NCBI GenBank assembly: GCA_015501055.1
Contig: JADNYV010000648.1
Span: 1 to 18,730, forward strand
Direction of reading: 5' to 3'
From: Mucidula mucida
Lineage: Eukaryota; Basidiomycota; Agaricomycetes; Agaricales; Physalacriaceae
DNA: 18,730 bases
The translations under genes were made by a program, and so were the position numbers. A model generated the notes under the pieces. The model saw only the letters and a program-made list of their open reading frames with translations. It made no database searches and was not told where the DNA came from. Positions 1-9,086 of the stretch are shown piece by piece; the first letter of the stretch is position 1, and each line of letters begins with the position of its first letter.

Positions 1-2
1 AG

Positions 3-734
3 GACTGGTTGGACAAGGTTGATATGGCTGAGTTTGCAATCAATTCTAGCATTTCGGCTAGTGCGAAGTACTCACCGTTTGAGTTGAATGGTGGGTATAT
101 GCCCCGCATGATTCGTACCATACCAAACGGTGGGGAGGTTCCGCGCGGTGTGAGGGCGTTTGCGCAGGATGCTCTAGCGAATTTAGCCGCTGCTCATGAC
201 GCTATTATCGCGAGTTGCGTGCTTCAGACGCACCATGCGAATGTGAGACGTAGTGGCAAGCCAAAAATTGAGGAGGGTACCTTGGTGTACTTGTCGACGG
301 CGAATTTGAATCTTCCCCAGGGAAGGACGAAGAAGCTGTGTCCTTTGTTTGTTGGCCCGTATAAGGTGGTCGAGGCTTACCCAGATACCAGCACCTACAA
401 GCTTGATTTGCCTGCAAGCTTGACATCGCGTCGGATACATCCCGTCTTCCATGTGAATTTGCTGCGCAGGCATGTCGCTAGCGACGATGCACTATTTCCT
501 GGTCGATTGAGTCCTGGTCCCTATGATTTTGGAGCTCAGGAGGAAGACAAGACATTTATTGACGAAGTTCTTGGCCACAAATGGGTGGATGACAGGACGC
601 TGGAATTGCAGGTGCGGTTTACAGATGGTGATACGCTGTGGCAGTTGCTGGACAGCATGCGGGACACAGAGGCGTTGCAGACTTACCTAGATTTGCAGGG
701 AGTCAAGCATCCGCGCTCGTTAAGAAAGCATTGA
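3..734 (+). CDS. Ty3/gypsy pol, integrase C-terminus with chromodomain-like tail (partial)
   Basis: This is the C-terminal ~243 residues of a retrotransposon polyprotein; the frame is open to the left edge, so the TTG at position 9 is not a start. The first residues (DWLDKVDMAEFAIN, then SPFELNGG) match the end of the integrase catalytic core, where gypsy elements carry an AEFAYN...SPFEL-type motif. A basic linker follows, then the SH3-like integrase C-domain (LVYLSTANLNL, FVGPYKVVEAY, YKLDLP, HPVFHVNLLRR). The last ~60 residues (from FIDEVLGHKWVDD to TYLDLQG) have the spacing of a chromodomain, but the aromatic cage is not evident, so histone reading may be altered. The protein joins cDNA to chromosomal DNA in the nucleus. 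There is no frame break before the TGA. The next ORF begins 177 nt downstream. Confidence 0.93.
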   Translation, partial: DWLDKVDMAEFAINSSISASAKYSPFELNGGYMPRMIRTIPNGGEVPRGVRAFAQDALANLAAAHDAIIASCVLQTHHANVRRSGKPKIEEGTLVYLSTANLNLPQGRTKKLCPLFVGPYKVVEAYPDTSTYKLDLPASLTSRRIHPVFHVNLLRRHVASDDALFPGRLSPGPYDFGAQEEDKTFIDEVLGHKWVDDRTLELQVRFTDGDTLWQLLDSMRDTEALQTYLDLQGVKHPRSLRKH

Positions 735-910
735 ATGACGGGTTGGAGCGTGTGATGCAGCGGCGGTAATGATCGGCTGCCCTGACTCCTCTTTTGCTTC
801 CGCCTCCATGTCGATTTGCTTCCGTTCTCTCTTTTATACTGCTGGCGTTCCCCTGCTGCGATATTTGCCCTGTGCCTTTTCTTGTAGACGTGTTTCTGTG
901 ATTGGTATTC

Positions 911-2813
911 ATGGCGGATCCACCAAGCCTTTGGGCTGCTGATGATGAACGCGTTTTGGATGCGACGAGCTTTGAAGTGTGTGACAAATTTCCCCACATT
1001 TTCGTTATTTGACGATGGTTAGCCTATCCCCGACTGGTCTCTGGAGGCCATGGATATGGAATTTAATGCACCTAGCCCTGGCGTTGGCTCAGCCGGTTCT
1101 GTGCGCTCAACGCCTGGGACTAGGACACACGGTCACCCATACCAATGTCCGACAAGGCGACAGAAGCCGTGCGGCTCTCAATCGCAGGCCCAGATGGCAG
1201 CGTCGGTCGATGCACATTTTCCGATATTATCTCCGGGTGTTCCCCTGGAGGAGGGACTTGTACGTCGGGAGGAGTTGCTTTTTCGTGCGGTGGACCATCC
1301 CACGAACGAAGCCATTATCGAGGCCTATGAACAGGCGAGTCCTCAAGCTGTCGCGGACCCTGTTCCCGAAGATGACGATGGAGTCTCCACTGGTCTTTTG
1401 GACGACTGGATCCCGGCTGGGAACCGCTTTGCGCCGCTCGCAGACGGTGATTGTGCACCTGCTCGTGCTCCGCCTGTCATCTCGCCTTTGGTTGCACGAG
1501 TGGACGATGGCCTGGTTTCTCGCGATGCGGGATACGGAGGTGCTCTAAAGCATCCTCGTGTTTTCTTGCAACGCGACGTGAATGCTGTTTACCATGGGCC
1601 TCAGGCTGTAGCGGCGCATGCTCGCTTCATCCATGGTGGTGTATGGGAGATGGACGCTGGCCGCTCTGGATGGCCAAATGGTTTTCCGTTGACGCCGGAA
1701 GAGTTAAGGGACGGCTTGGAGAATATCGCCAAGTTTCCCGGGACTGCGGCTACAAGGCGGAAGTTGGGTCTGCTTGGACATATGTTCGTGGCATCGACAC
1801 GTATGGTGCCCCACATTGTTGATGTTACAACGGCCCTTGCTCTTCAGTACGTTGATAGCCATCGGCGCGACGTTCTACGCGCTTTCGACGACCAGGAATT
1901 GTTCGCATCCTTCCGCAATCCTCAGCGCGATCGGAAGAGCTTCCCGGGAGTCAAGCCGAACTCTTTCAGTACAGGTGTTGATCAATTTACGACATATACG
2001 ATTGCTCGGTGGACGTCAGCTTTTGCTGCGCCTGGAACTTCGGGTTTTTGTCCAGGTATGGCGATGGATACCGCGCTGCGACAGTATACGCCGTGCGTCT
2101 ACGCTCAGTGTATCTTCGAACACCTTTCCCCGTACGTGCGTCGGCCTGATGGGACTTTGGTCTTTGCTGCCCCAGACGCTCAGCGCTTTTTTGCAATTTG
2201 GTTCGTTCGCCTTGTTGCATGTCCTCATGCGTTGCTGGAGCTTATTGCGAAGCACAACGCGAGGCACCCTGGGTCGCCCTTGGCTCACAGTACGGACGCG
2301 CCAGTCACTCTTCGACGACTCATTTTGGACCACCGGCAGATAATTCGGAAGGCTACCCTGCTTTACCTCTTTCTGGAGAATGGGTTCACGGTGGAGTTGT
2401 TGTCGACACTATATCCATGGGCGCTGAGATACATCGACCACATGCTCAGGAATGCAACGGATGACTTGGAGATGTGGATTAGAATTGATAATGACCGCCT
2501 TCGCTGCATCCATCAGTACGGCGAGCCGCAGGTGCATGACTCTTTCAATACTTGGATCGTTTTATCCCCGCATGACGAGGAGCGGATTTTGGGGATTGTC
2601 GAGAGCGAGGCTTATGCGCCACGCAAGGAGGATTGCCTTGACCGGTTCGCATTGCAGAAGCAGGATTGGATCTTATTCGGCGAGCATCCGGTGTTTCGCC
2701 ATTGTCGTCGAGAGACGTATGACGCGGAGATGGCTGAGCTGGCTTCAGCGGGCGCGTCTTCGCATGATGACATCTTAGGTCCATTCGAAGGGCTTTCGGT
2801 AACCCTACGTTGA
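911..2813 (+). CDS. Unknown ~618-aa ORF downstream of pol in a gypsy element (predicted intron 977-1022)
   Basis: I do not recognise this protein. A continuous frame runs from ATG 1050 to TGA 2813 (587 residues). Codons upstream of 1050 stay open to an AG at 1021-1022, and a short exon at 911-976 (ATG in good context, 22 residues) ends at GTGTGT. Removing 977-1022 (46 nt, candidate branch site TTGAC near 1009) joins both in phase and gives 618 residues. The N-terminal ~150 residues are low-complexity and rich in Pro, Asp and Ala. The rest looks globular and mainly helical, for example YAQCIFEHLSPYVRR, FFAIWFVRLVACPHALLELI and TLLYLFLENGFTVELLSTL. There is no clear signal peptide, no zinc knuckle and no RT or integrase motif. 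It lies between pol and the 3' LTR, where env-like or accessory ORFs sit in other LTR elements. It could instead be a captured host gene. Confidence 0.6.
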
Positions 2814-2832
2814 TTGGTTTACTATACACTGA

Positions 2833-2870
2833 TTTTTCTTTTCTTTTCTTTTCTTTTCTTTTTCTTTCTT
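2833..2870 (+). repeat. CTTTT-type pyrimidine microsatellite
   Basis: An almost pure T/C tract, mainly repeats of CTTTT, lies between the stop of the extra ORF and the polypurine tract. It is probably untranslated 3' sequence of the retrotransposon and prone to slippage. Confidence 0.85.
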
Positions 2871-2885
2871 AGATCCCTGGTAGGA

Positions 2886-2897
2886 ATCTAGGGGGGG
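2886..2897 (+). promoter_or_regulatory. Polypurine tract of the gypsy element
   Basis: A purine-rich run ending in seven G lies immediately left of the TGTGTAAGG that opens the LTR. In LTR elements this is where RNase H leaves the primer for plus-strand DNA synthesis. Position next to the LTR edge is the main evidence. Confidence 0.7.
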
Positions 2898-2899
2898 TG

Positions 2900-3003
2900 T
2901 GTAAGGGGGTAGGTCCCTTACATAGCCACTAGGTATATACAGTACACTCAGGAGCTGTAGGCTCCTTAGTCTTTTACCTTTATGTTCATACTTTAACCTT
3001 ACG
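2900..3003 (+). repeat. 3' LTR of the gypsy element (~104 bp)
   Basis: The LTR is called from TGTAAGG (2900-2906) to CCTTACG (2997-3003), which form inverted termini except for the last base. A TG start directly after a polypurine tract is usual for LTRs; the expected CA end would be a CA to CG change here. Inside are an inverted pair around the start (TGTAAGGG / CCCTTACA), a TATA-like GGTATATACA (about 2931-2940) and CAGGAGCTGTAGGCTCCT, itself an inverted repeat. At ~104 bp it is short for the superfamily. The start could be 2898, and only comparison with the 5' LTR would settle the ends. Confidence 0.65.
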
Positions 3004-4077
3004 AATCTACGTGGTTCTGGTTCTCTGGCGTGAACATACAAGGCCTTTTACAATTCCACTGGCTGATCTCTAGTGTCGAGAGGACACAGCGCGATTGTCG
3101 GAGAAAGAGCATGATGCGTCGGAAGAAAGAGGTTTTGTCCTCCTTCGGGATTGTAACGGTCAAGTGCTTGAGCACCGGCGTAACTAGAAGATGAAGTAGG
3201 AAGAAGTTCCTGGCACGGAATACTTCAACATGTGGAAGAATGACTGGGTCATTGGCGGAGTGGGTGATATGCGCCGTATGAGCATTGCTAGTGACGGAAA
3301 GCCACTGTAGAGCGGGTGTCTTCCTCAGTATCTGGACGAGCGCTTCCGAATCTCTGGTGTCATCGAATCTTCCCTCGAACTCTGTAAGCCGAGGCCAGAG
3401 ATGATCGAAAGGGATGTTAGACGCAACGGGCTGGAGAACGAGACACCGGAGAGAAGGAGCGCTGTCAAACATGCGAAGGGTGTGGTTGCTGACAGGGAAA
3501 AGTTTTCCGCGGATGGTAAGATCTCGAAGTAGAGGATATTGTGCTCGAGGGGGGTGAGCAGGGATCCCACCGTCAGCCCTGCGCCTGCAGTCAACGACAC
3601 CCATCGATCAGACGTTGAGAACAGATCTGGGAACAATTGGGGATGTGTACCGTTGGAGGTACCTTCAGCTAACCGCCTGGCAGCTGCTTTCCCCGTCATG
3701 GATTGAGACAGCTCGATGGACATTGGTCGGTCCTTTGAACGCTCCAAAATATTCCGTAGCCGTAGCAGGAATTCGGGCATGGGTGGGATAGGAAGACAGA
3801 GCTGCAAGTCCGACCATAGCTCAGACGCATCCATCACGATATAGTATCATAGGCGGCATGTACACATGAGAGCCATGCGGCTGCATTGCTCGGCGTGCAC
3901 CGAGTGATGGTATCCTGCGATGTATCTATCCGTGCACACTGAAGCGAAGATAGCCAGGAGAGTCTCAAGGGGAAGAGAGCTGATATTGAGCTGCGTACTT
4001 TGCCGGAGTTCTTCTGAACCGGATATACACGTAGACTCATTAGTGAGCGTCGTGCCCTCCGTTTGTAGATTCATCAT
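2999..4077 (-). pseudogene. F-box/LRR-type protein gene, broken
   Basis: ATG at 4077 opens a frame with an F-box near residues 30-75 (ISSLPLETLLAIFASVC ... CTCRL). F-box proteins bind Skp1 in SCF ubiquitin ligases, and basidiomycetes have large families of them. The frame hits TGA at 3849-3847 where the family normally has Trp (the CRRW..IV pattern), then continues in frame with YYIVMDASELWSDLQL, so a TGG to TGA transition fits. A second break lies near 3549-3554, in a six-G run: downstream residues (PLLRDLTIRGKLF, SLRCLVLQPV, HLWPRLTEFEG, LKHLTVTIP), typical of F-box LRR-like repeats, are in another frame. The C-terminal frame stops at 2999-3001, inside the retrotransposon LTR, so the natural 3' end is probably lost. 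An alternative is introns at the breaks, but no good splice sites fit. Confidence 0.75.
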
Positions 4078-4395
4078 TGCAAGATAGGATGTCCCAGCTT
4101 CTGATCTATCGATAAATATGAGTGTCTGCGGAGCCTCTGAGTCATGTCGACAGACGTACGTACGAGAAAAGAGTTTGGCAAGGTATTGGTGGAATGCAAG
4201 AGTGACCTTAAAACAGCTCCTTTGTTTGTGTTTGCTGCGGGGTCATGTGACAGACAGTTTTGAGACGAATTTAGAGTACTGAGACCCTAGGACTAAAGAT
4301 AATACAATAAATAAAGAACGACATGACCGTCCCGAGGGCAAGCTGGGATAACAAGCCCTTTAGAAGAGGATTAGGGAAAACATCAACCTTCGCCT
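4078..4395. other. Intergenic stretch, no gene seen
   Basis: No convincing frame, RNA gene or repeat was found on either strand. It is the upstream side of the F-box remnant and would have held its promoter. An A/T-rich part near 4295-4315 is the only compositional feature. Confidence 0.5.
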
Positions 4396-5830
4396 TCATT
4401 GACAACAACGATTAATTTGCCAAGTCATCCAACCCGAAAGACGTATGCTCGAACAAAGAGCTCGCATCGCTTCCTTCTTAGGCTTGTTTCTGACGATGCA
4501 AAGAGCTATTGAACCCATACGAAAATAAGGGCGCATGAGAACCATCCTTGCCAACGACTTCCCATGTAGCACGCGTGGTGACGAAGGGAGAAAGACGAGA
4601 GGGAAGAGGCGACGGAGTTCGACTAAACGCAGGTGGGCAATGGAAGCTTGAGAGAAGTATACCGCGACGCCGTAGGCATGCATCAGCGCGTTCAGATCTG
4701 TCGCTGCGCATGCAGCAAAATCGAGCTCATCTATACCGTCGCTCATGCGCGTTGCTGCTGCACCCGTAACAAGAGCGCTACCGACTGGAACGTCTGAACA
4801 CCACACAACCAGCTAAGCTTTGTCTATTGGCTTGACCCGAGTTGAATTATCAATCAGGAGGGCTGCCGTGCCAACAGCGAGAAGGTGTAGACTCCAGTTG
4901 GGTATGGCGTATGCGCTGGGCGGGACGGAGATACATTCAACCTCAACAGCCAACCCCTTCCTCCTCAAGCTCGTCCCAGAGGCCGCATATGATTCGACGT
5001 GCTCCTTGAGAGTCGCTCACTGGCCTTGCTTCCTCTTTCACTTTGTCTTTGATGATAGAATCATAAGACATGCGCGAGCTCCTGTGCGAGGGATAAGAAA
5101 AAGCAATGCCTGAACGACGGTGTCATAGGTGTGGCGAAATCCGACTTGGTGGAGGCGCGAAAGCCATAAGGCTGGAATGAGGTGCGATGCGGCGGCGCGG
5201 AGTGTATCAGCGGCATAGACCGGTGGTGCTATAGGCGGAGATGGCACATCGAAAAGAGGAAGAGTGATAGACGGAGAGTCGTGCGGCACCGACGGGTGTA
5301 CGGGACGAGTGTAATTAACTCGAGCGTGATGAGCCGTCGAAACTTGCAACACCAGGCGCTGCTCAATTGAGTTGGTCCGAGGATTGGGAAAATACTGTCC
5401 TCAATGCCGATCACAAGCTCTTGCTCTCTAGAGACATCAACATCGTCTCGTCTTGTTGTGATAATTGGTTTTTCGAGGTGGTACACAGCTGACGGGAATA
5501 TATGAGTATTGATGACTGGACAATGTATTTGAAGGGACAGCTGGGGTAGTGACGCAGCGTGAAGCGTGTCGAGGAGAATAGAGATGGCATAAAGACCTAG
5601 AAGGTGAGGGTTAGAGGGAAATTGGACGAAAAGGGTGCACGCACCAGAAGTGCAGCCGGGAATGCTTGAATGTGTAGACGCGGCTCGTCAGATAACGTGC
5701 TACAAGACAATCAGTCACAAAAGAGATAGGCTATGAACTGTCGACTGACTTGATTGCGATGTCCATATCTCTGACCTGCTCCTGCCCGACCGAACCACTC
5801 GCCCTGCCTGAGCCTCGCGTCCCCTCATTT
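4396..5830 (-). pseudogene. Decaying spliced gene of unknown family
   Basis: I do not recognise the product. One frame runs from about 5352 to 4396 and is protein-like (PPVYAADTLRAAASHLIPALW, LHLLAVGTAALLIDNS, ELDFAACAATDLNALMHAYG), but it is broken by three stops near 5038, 5017 and 4820. Upstream, exon-like pieces can be read: QEQVRDMDIAIN before an intron at about 5705-5753 (GTCAGT...TTGTAG), then TLSDEPRLHIQAFPAALL, then a GTGCGT donor near 5646 and VYHLEKPIITTRRDDVDVSREQELVIGIED in a different frame. At least two frame changes, near 5600 and 5355, are not explained by clean splice sites. The conserved residues with stops and shifts suggest a pseudogene, although a complicated intron pattern is possible. 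A further open stretch at 6055-6243 (-) might be its first exon. Confidence 0.4.
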
Positions 5831-6587
5831 GTCCGCGTATACGGACGTGCGTGAGAAGTCAACGCGCATGGCGAACACGTCAGCCTGGCTGACGACTAGT
5901 GATTTTGCCCAAACGCAACTGGCGCATTTGCGAAAGAGAGCGGGCTATTCGCTAGGTCTTGTCCCTTGATTCCGATCCAGCGCCTAATGACCGCTGTCTC
6001 CCTGAATCCCGGTCCATCTCGCATTGCTGCACGACCGCGAAGTGCAAGAGAGTTTTAGGAAGTAATGCCAATGTCGATACGAGACACTGAGAGTATAGCG
6101 GCGAGCCAGCATGAGCCAGTCCCGTGGATGGCCGTGAAGCAATGAACGGAGAGCGAGGGCGCGTGGGACGAAGCGCGATGCTTCGGTCCTCTATCTGCTA
6201 CAACGCGTACCATCCAAGGTAAATAGGCCGCGCCTGTAGCCATGGCTGCGTAGAGCGTCTTGAGGTCGTACGGTACGATGGTGGTGGTTGCAGATCAAGA
6301 AGTGTTTTAGGAGTTCGGGTGATATTCCGATCATTCTCTATCATCCTACGACGACGTAACGGCGTGCAGCTCTGTTCAGCCTTTAGCTTCTTGCTGGCTT
6401 CTTAACAATAATGTGCCGCTCATAGCAGGCGAGTCTGAACAATATGATAATTACAGTTGACGTACAAGCTATCTAAACTAATGGTCACAAGATGACAATG
6501 AAAAATGCTCAAGTTCGCCTCTACTGACGAGCTGACCGAGTAGTCGCCACTGTGTCTGCAGTTCCGCCGCCAGTGGTACTCCCTCCA
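5831..6587. other. Intergenic stretch, little to call
   Basis: There is no convincing gene. A 62-codon minus-strand frame with ATG (6243 to 6055) could be an upstream exon of the decaying gene to its left, but no splice partner was found. The part next to 6588 would hold the 3' untranslated region of the 547-residue gene. Confidence 0.4.
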
Positions 6588-8454
6588 TCACGGTGTATAC
6601 TCAGCGTCATCATCGTTCTTCTTACTCTTTGATGAGCCGCCACGCTTAGGTTTCTTGACCTCGACTGCAGCTGCATTCCCTGCCGCCGCCTGCGCCACAT
6701 TCCCTGCCGCTGCCTGCACCATTGCCTTTTCCTTCATGGTTTTGGCTCTCTTTGCCTGTGTGTGTGCGTCCTTGTCAGCCTGAACTGATGCCATAAACAC
6801 CGGGTTGAATCCTTTGCCAAAGGAGGGCCATTTCCCCGTATCGGCCATCTCAGCGTATCTTTTGGCCACACCACTCCTCGCCCCAGCGTGGAAGGTGCCG
6901 CACCCGTAATCCCGGATCTCCATCAAAGCGCTGTAGAAGCAAAGAAGATCTTTGCTGTCTCGAAGGTTGTACAGCAATGGCTTGGGCTTCTCTGATGACG
7001 TGGGGGGCATCACCAGTTCCTGTTCAATGTACACATCATCCATCTAGGAGAATGCCATGTCAGTCAACTGCTCTTCTCTGGAGGAACACACTCACACCCA
7101 GAGGGTTTCTAATCAGCCACCCCGTGTAGACCTCCACTTGATCATCCTCTATCAAGAACCCATAGACGGGATACTCCCTGCCAGATAGATTCAGTTCCGC
7201 ATTGAAGTACAGAACAGATGTCATCTGCATGCTAAGCTGCCTGACACTGGCCTGAGAAGCCGCCTTGGGGTCTTTGATTATCCTCTCCTTCTTGTACTCG
7301 ATAACGAGGTAGTAGAAATCGGAGCCTGTCCATGCCTTTGCACCCTTGTAGCGAGTCGGGTGACAGGCCTGAGCCTCAGTCGTAGACAACAATTTGCTGT
7401 GGGACATATTCATGAGGTGGCGAAACATAGTGAACCATTGCCCTCGACAATCCACCACCTTCAGGATGTGGGCAAAATTGGCATCCTGGTCTGCGTTGTC
7501 CGAATCAATGAACGGAACATGAACACTGATACCAGTATCCAGTTTGACTGTTTCTGGCTCTATTGATGGATCCAAGGCCTCCTCTGCAAACCTGGGGTTA
7601 TATGTTGGGGTTACGATCAGTTTTTCAAGTCTGCAATGAATTATAATAAGTCACTCAATTCCATGATTCAGTCAAAAAAACATACTCGATGCTATCCTTC
7701 ATTTTTGCATCAAACATCACAACAAACATCAACAGGAAGTCTGTTGCTGTCCGTTTTGTAGCCTCGTTGACACCCTCAAACCTGAACGACAGATCATTGT
7801 TCTCTAAGAATAATTGTCCGGGCTTGGGTTTGGGGGTGTCCGACTGTTCGTGACAAAGGCAGAATGCTTCAAATTTCCTTGTGGCTTCCTCGGCAGTCAT
7901 ACCGCGCAAAACGTCCTTCCTTGTGTTGTTCATTTGTCTCACCAAGTCTAGTATCACTACTGTGACCTCATTGAGAGTCTCAGTGCGCAAATGTGTTCCT
8001 GTATCCCTGTTCAATCGCCCTTTGGCAAGGTCTGCAAGAAACTTCTGGCCGGCCAAGGAGCCGAGTGACTTGAAGATTTCCTGAGTGACGATTCAGTCAT
8101 CTGTTTCTATGAATCATGCCCCGGCTAGCAGCGGCGCTCACCTTATTGAAGTTCTTGTTCTTGATATTGATTCTTGCTTGGCGGTCCACGCGAAAGATAG
8201 AGAGAGGTGTGAGTACTGAGGAGGGTTTTGCAGTCCCCATTGTCAATGTGCGGACTGCGCGAAGGTGGACACCTCTATTGATGAGCCACCTGTTGGACTT
8301 GCTGATGCTTTTCGCAAGCCTGGAGACAATGAATCATTAATGCTCATGGTTTATAAGATGATGAGGAAACATACGTAGATGCTGAGATGCCTGTCAGAGA
8401 TGCAGCAGCAGCATCAAGCACACTTTCTGTCTTCTGAAGAATCTCAGGTTCCAT
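6588..8454 (-). CDS. 547-aa protein with PD-(D/E)XK-like core, 5 exons
   Basis: Predicted exons are 8454-8375, 8319-8142, 8080-7686, 7630-7096 and 7043-6588. The introns are 55, 61, 55 and 52 nt, all GT..AG and phase-consistent, giving 547 residues. The ATG at 8454 has A at -3 and G at +4. No known family is recognised for certain. Around residues 320-333 the segment SDFYYLVIEYKKE is followed by a Gln-containing helix (ASVRQLSMQMTSVLYF) and REYPVYGFLIEDDQVEVYTGWL. That order (strand with ExK, Gln helix, then a V.G.LI..D..... strand pair) recalls PD-(D/E)XK folds seen in fungal kinase-linked and Crinkler-type proteins; this is inference. The C-terminus has a repeated AAAGN motif and a basic, NLS-like KKPKRGGSSKSKK. 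No kinase motif or signal peptide is seen. It is divergent from the 843-residue gene. Confidence 0.8.
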
Positions 8455-8524
8455 GGTAGGAGTTGTTACTACGGTGCTTCAGGTAGTTTGGTGTAAGTGG
8501 AATGGAGTCTATGTTCTGCGCACT

Positions 8525-8535
8525 CTCTATATATA
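8525..8535 (-). promoter_or_regulatory. TATA-like box of the 547-aa gene
   Basis: TCTATATATAC, about 71-81 nt before the ATG at 8454, is the best TATA candidate for leftward transcription. A second A/T run, GATATATATC, lies at about 8550-8559. Confidence 0.4.
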
Positions 8536-8670
8536 CATGTACAGTCTAGGATATATATCAGTGCTCTTCATTGGAAGGAGAACCTATATGGAGGTGCTCA
8601 CGGGGCCTCAATTCCTCACAGTGGCATCGAGATATGGAGGATGCTAGGGAGACAATAGGAGGATTGTAAC

Positions 8671-8983
8671 GGTTTGTTTATGTGCAAACACCACATCCGG
8701 AGGTACGGCAATTTTATAGAAGAATGAACATGGAAAAATTAAAATTGCATACTGGTTGAAGGAATGTAAACTCATGGGCGCAAGTATGCAGCTGTCGGGG
8801 CTTGAAATCTCTCACGGCCCCATACTGGTCTTCTCAAACAATAGGGTTTGCCCATGCGCAGGCACCATATTCGGAGGTACGGAGACCTTGTAATGGAATG
8901 AACATGGATAAACTGCATACTGCTCGAAGGAATGTAAAGACATGGACACACATATGCAACCGTCGGGGCTTGAAATCTCTCAC
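8671..8983. repeat. Direct duplication of ~145 bp in a divergent promoter
   Basis: Two diverged direct copies lie at about 8671-8815 and 8844-8983. Shared blocks in order are a GTTTG...TG.GCA start, TCGGAGGTACGG (first copy CCGGAGGTACGG), GAATGAACATGGA, a GCATACTG block, GAAGGAATGTAAA, TATGCA and GTCGGGGCTTGAAATCTCTC. They sit entirely between the two divergent genes, so duplicated regulatory sequence is likely; a mobile-element remnant is the alternative. Confidence 0.8.
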
Positions 8984-9010
8984 TATCCGGCACGTCTAGC
9001 CGTGCCTTGT

Positions 9011-9018
9011 TTATAAAC
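9011..9018 (+). promoter_or_regulatory. TATA box of the 843-aa gene
   Basis: TTATAAAC lies about 70 nt before the ATG at 9087, within the TATA-to-start range of fungal genes. A pyrimidine/CACCA stretch at 9048-9060 could hold the transcription start. Confidence 0.55.
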
Positions 9019-9086
9019 CGCCCTCGTGTTGCTAAAATCCCTAAGATCACCACCACTACCAGCATATCATCGAGACAGCTACACTA

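Larger units (their letters stand above)
1..3003 (+). mobile_element. Ty3/gypsy LTR retrotransposon, 3' part
   Basis: The element enters from the left edge and ends with a 3' LTR at about 2900-3003. In order it holds the integrase C-terminus with a chromodomain-like tail (3-734), an extra ORF (about 911-2813), a CTTTT-type pyrimidine tract (2833-2870), a polypurine tract ending in seven G (2886-2897) and the LTR. Gag, protease, RT, RNase H, the 5' LTR and the primer binding site lie outside the window. The pol end and the extra ORF are both open, so the element may be fairly young. The right end abuts the 3' end of an F-box gene read on the other strand, which suggests insertion into that gene. 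The target duplication cannot be tested because the left end is missing. Confidence 0.85.

Noticed and set aside
1009..1548. 179-codon plus-strand ORF overlapping the post-pol ORF
   Set aside because: It is Arg/Leu/Trp-rich in the style of an off-frame translation, and the 1050-2813 frame over the same DNA is far longer and better behaved.
4820..5113. 97-codon plus-strand ORF
   Set aside because: It is antisense to a longer minus-strand protein-like frame and shows no recognisable feature.
6588..8454. Fungal-type protein kinase (FunK1-like) for the 547-aa protein
   Set aside because: The PD-(D/E)XK-like part is reminiscent of such proteins, but no kinase HRD or DFG-type motif is present in any exon.
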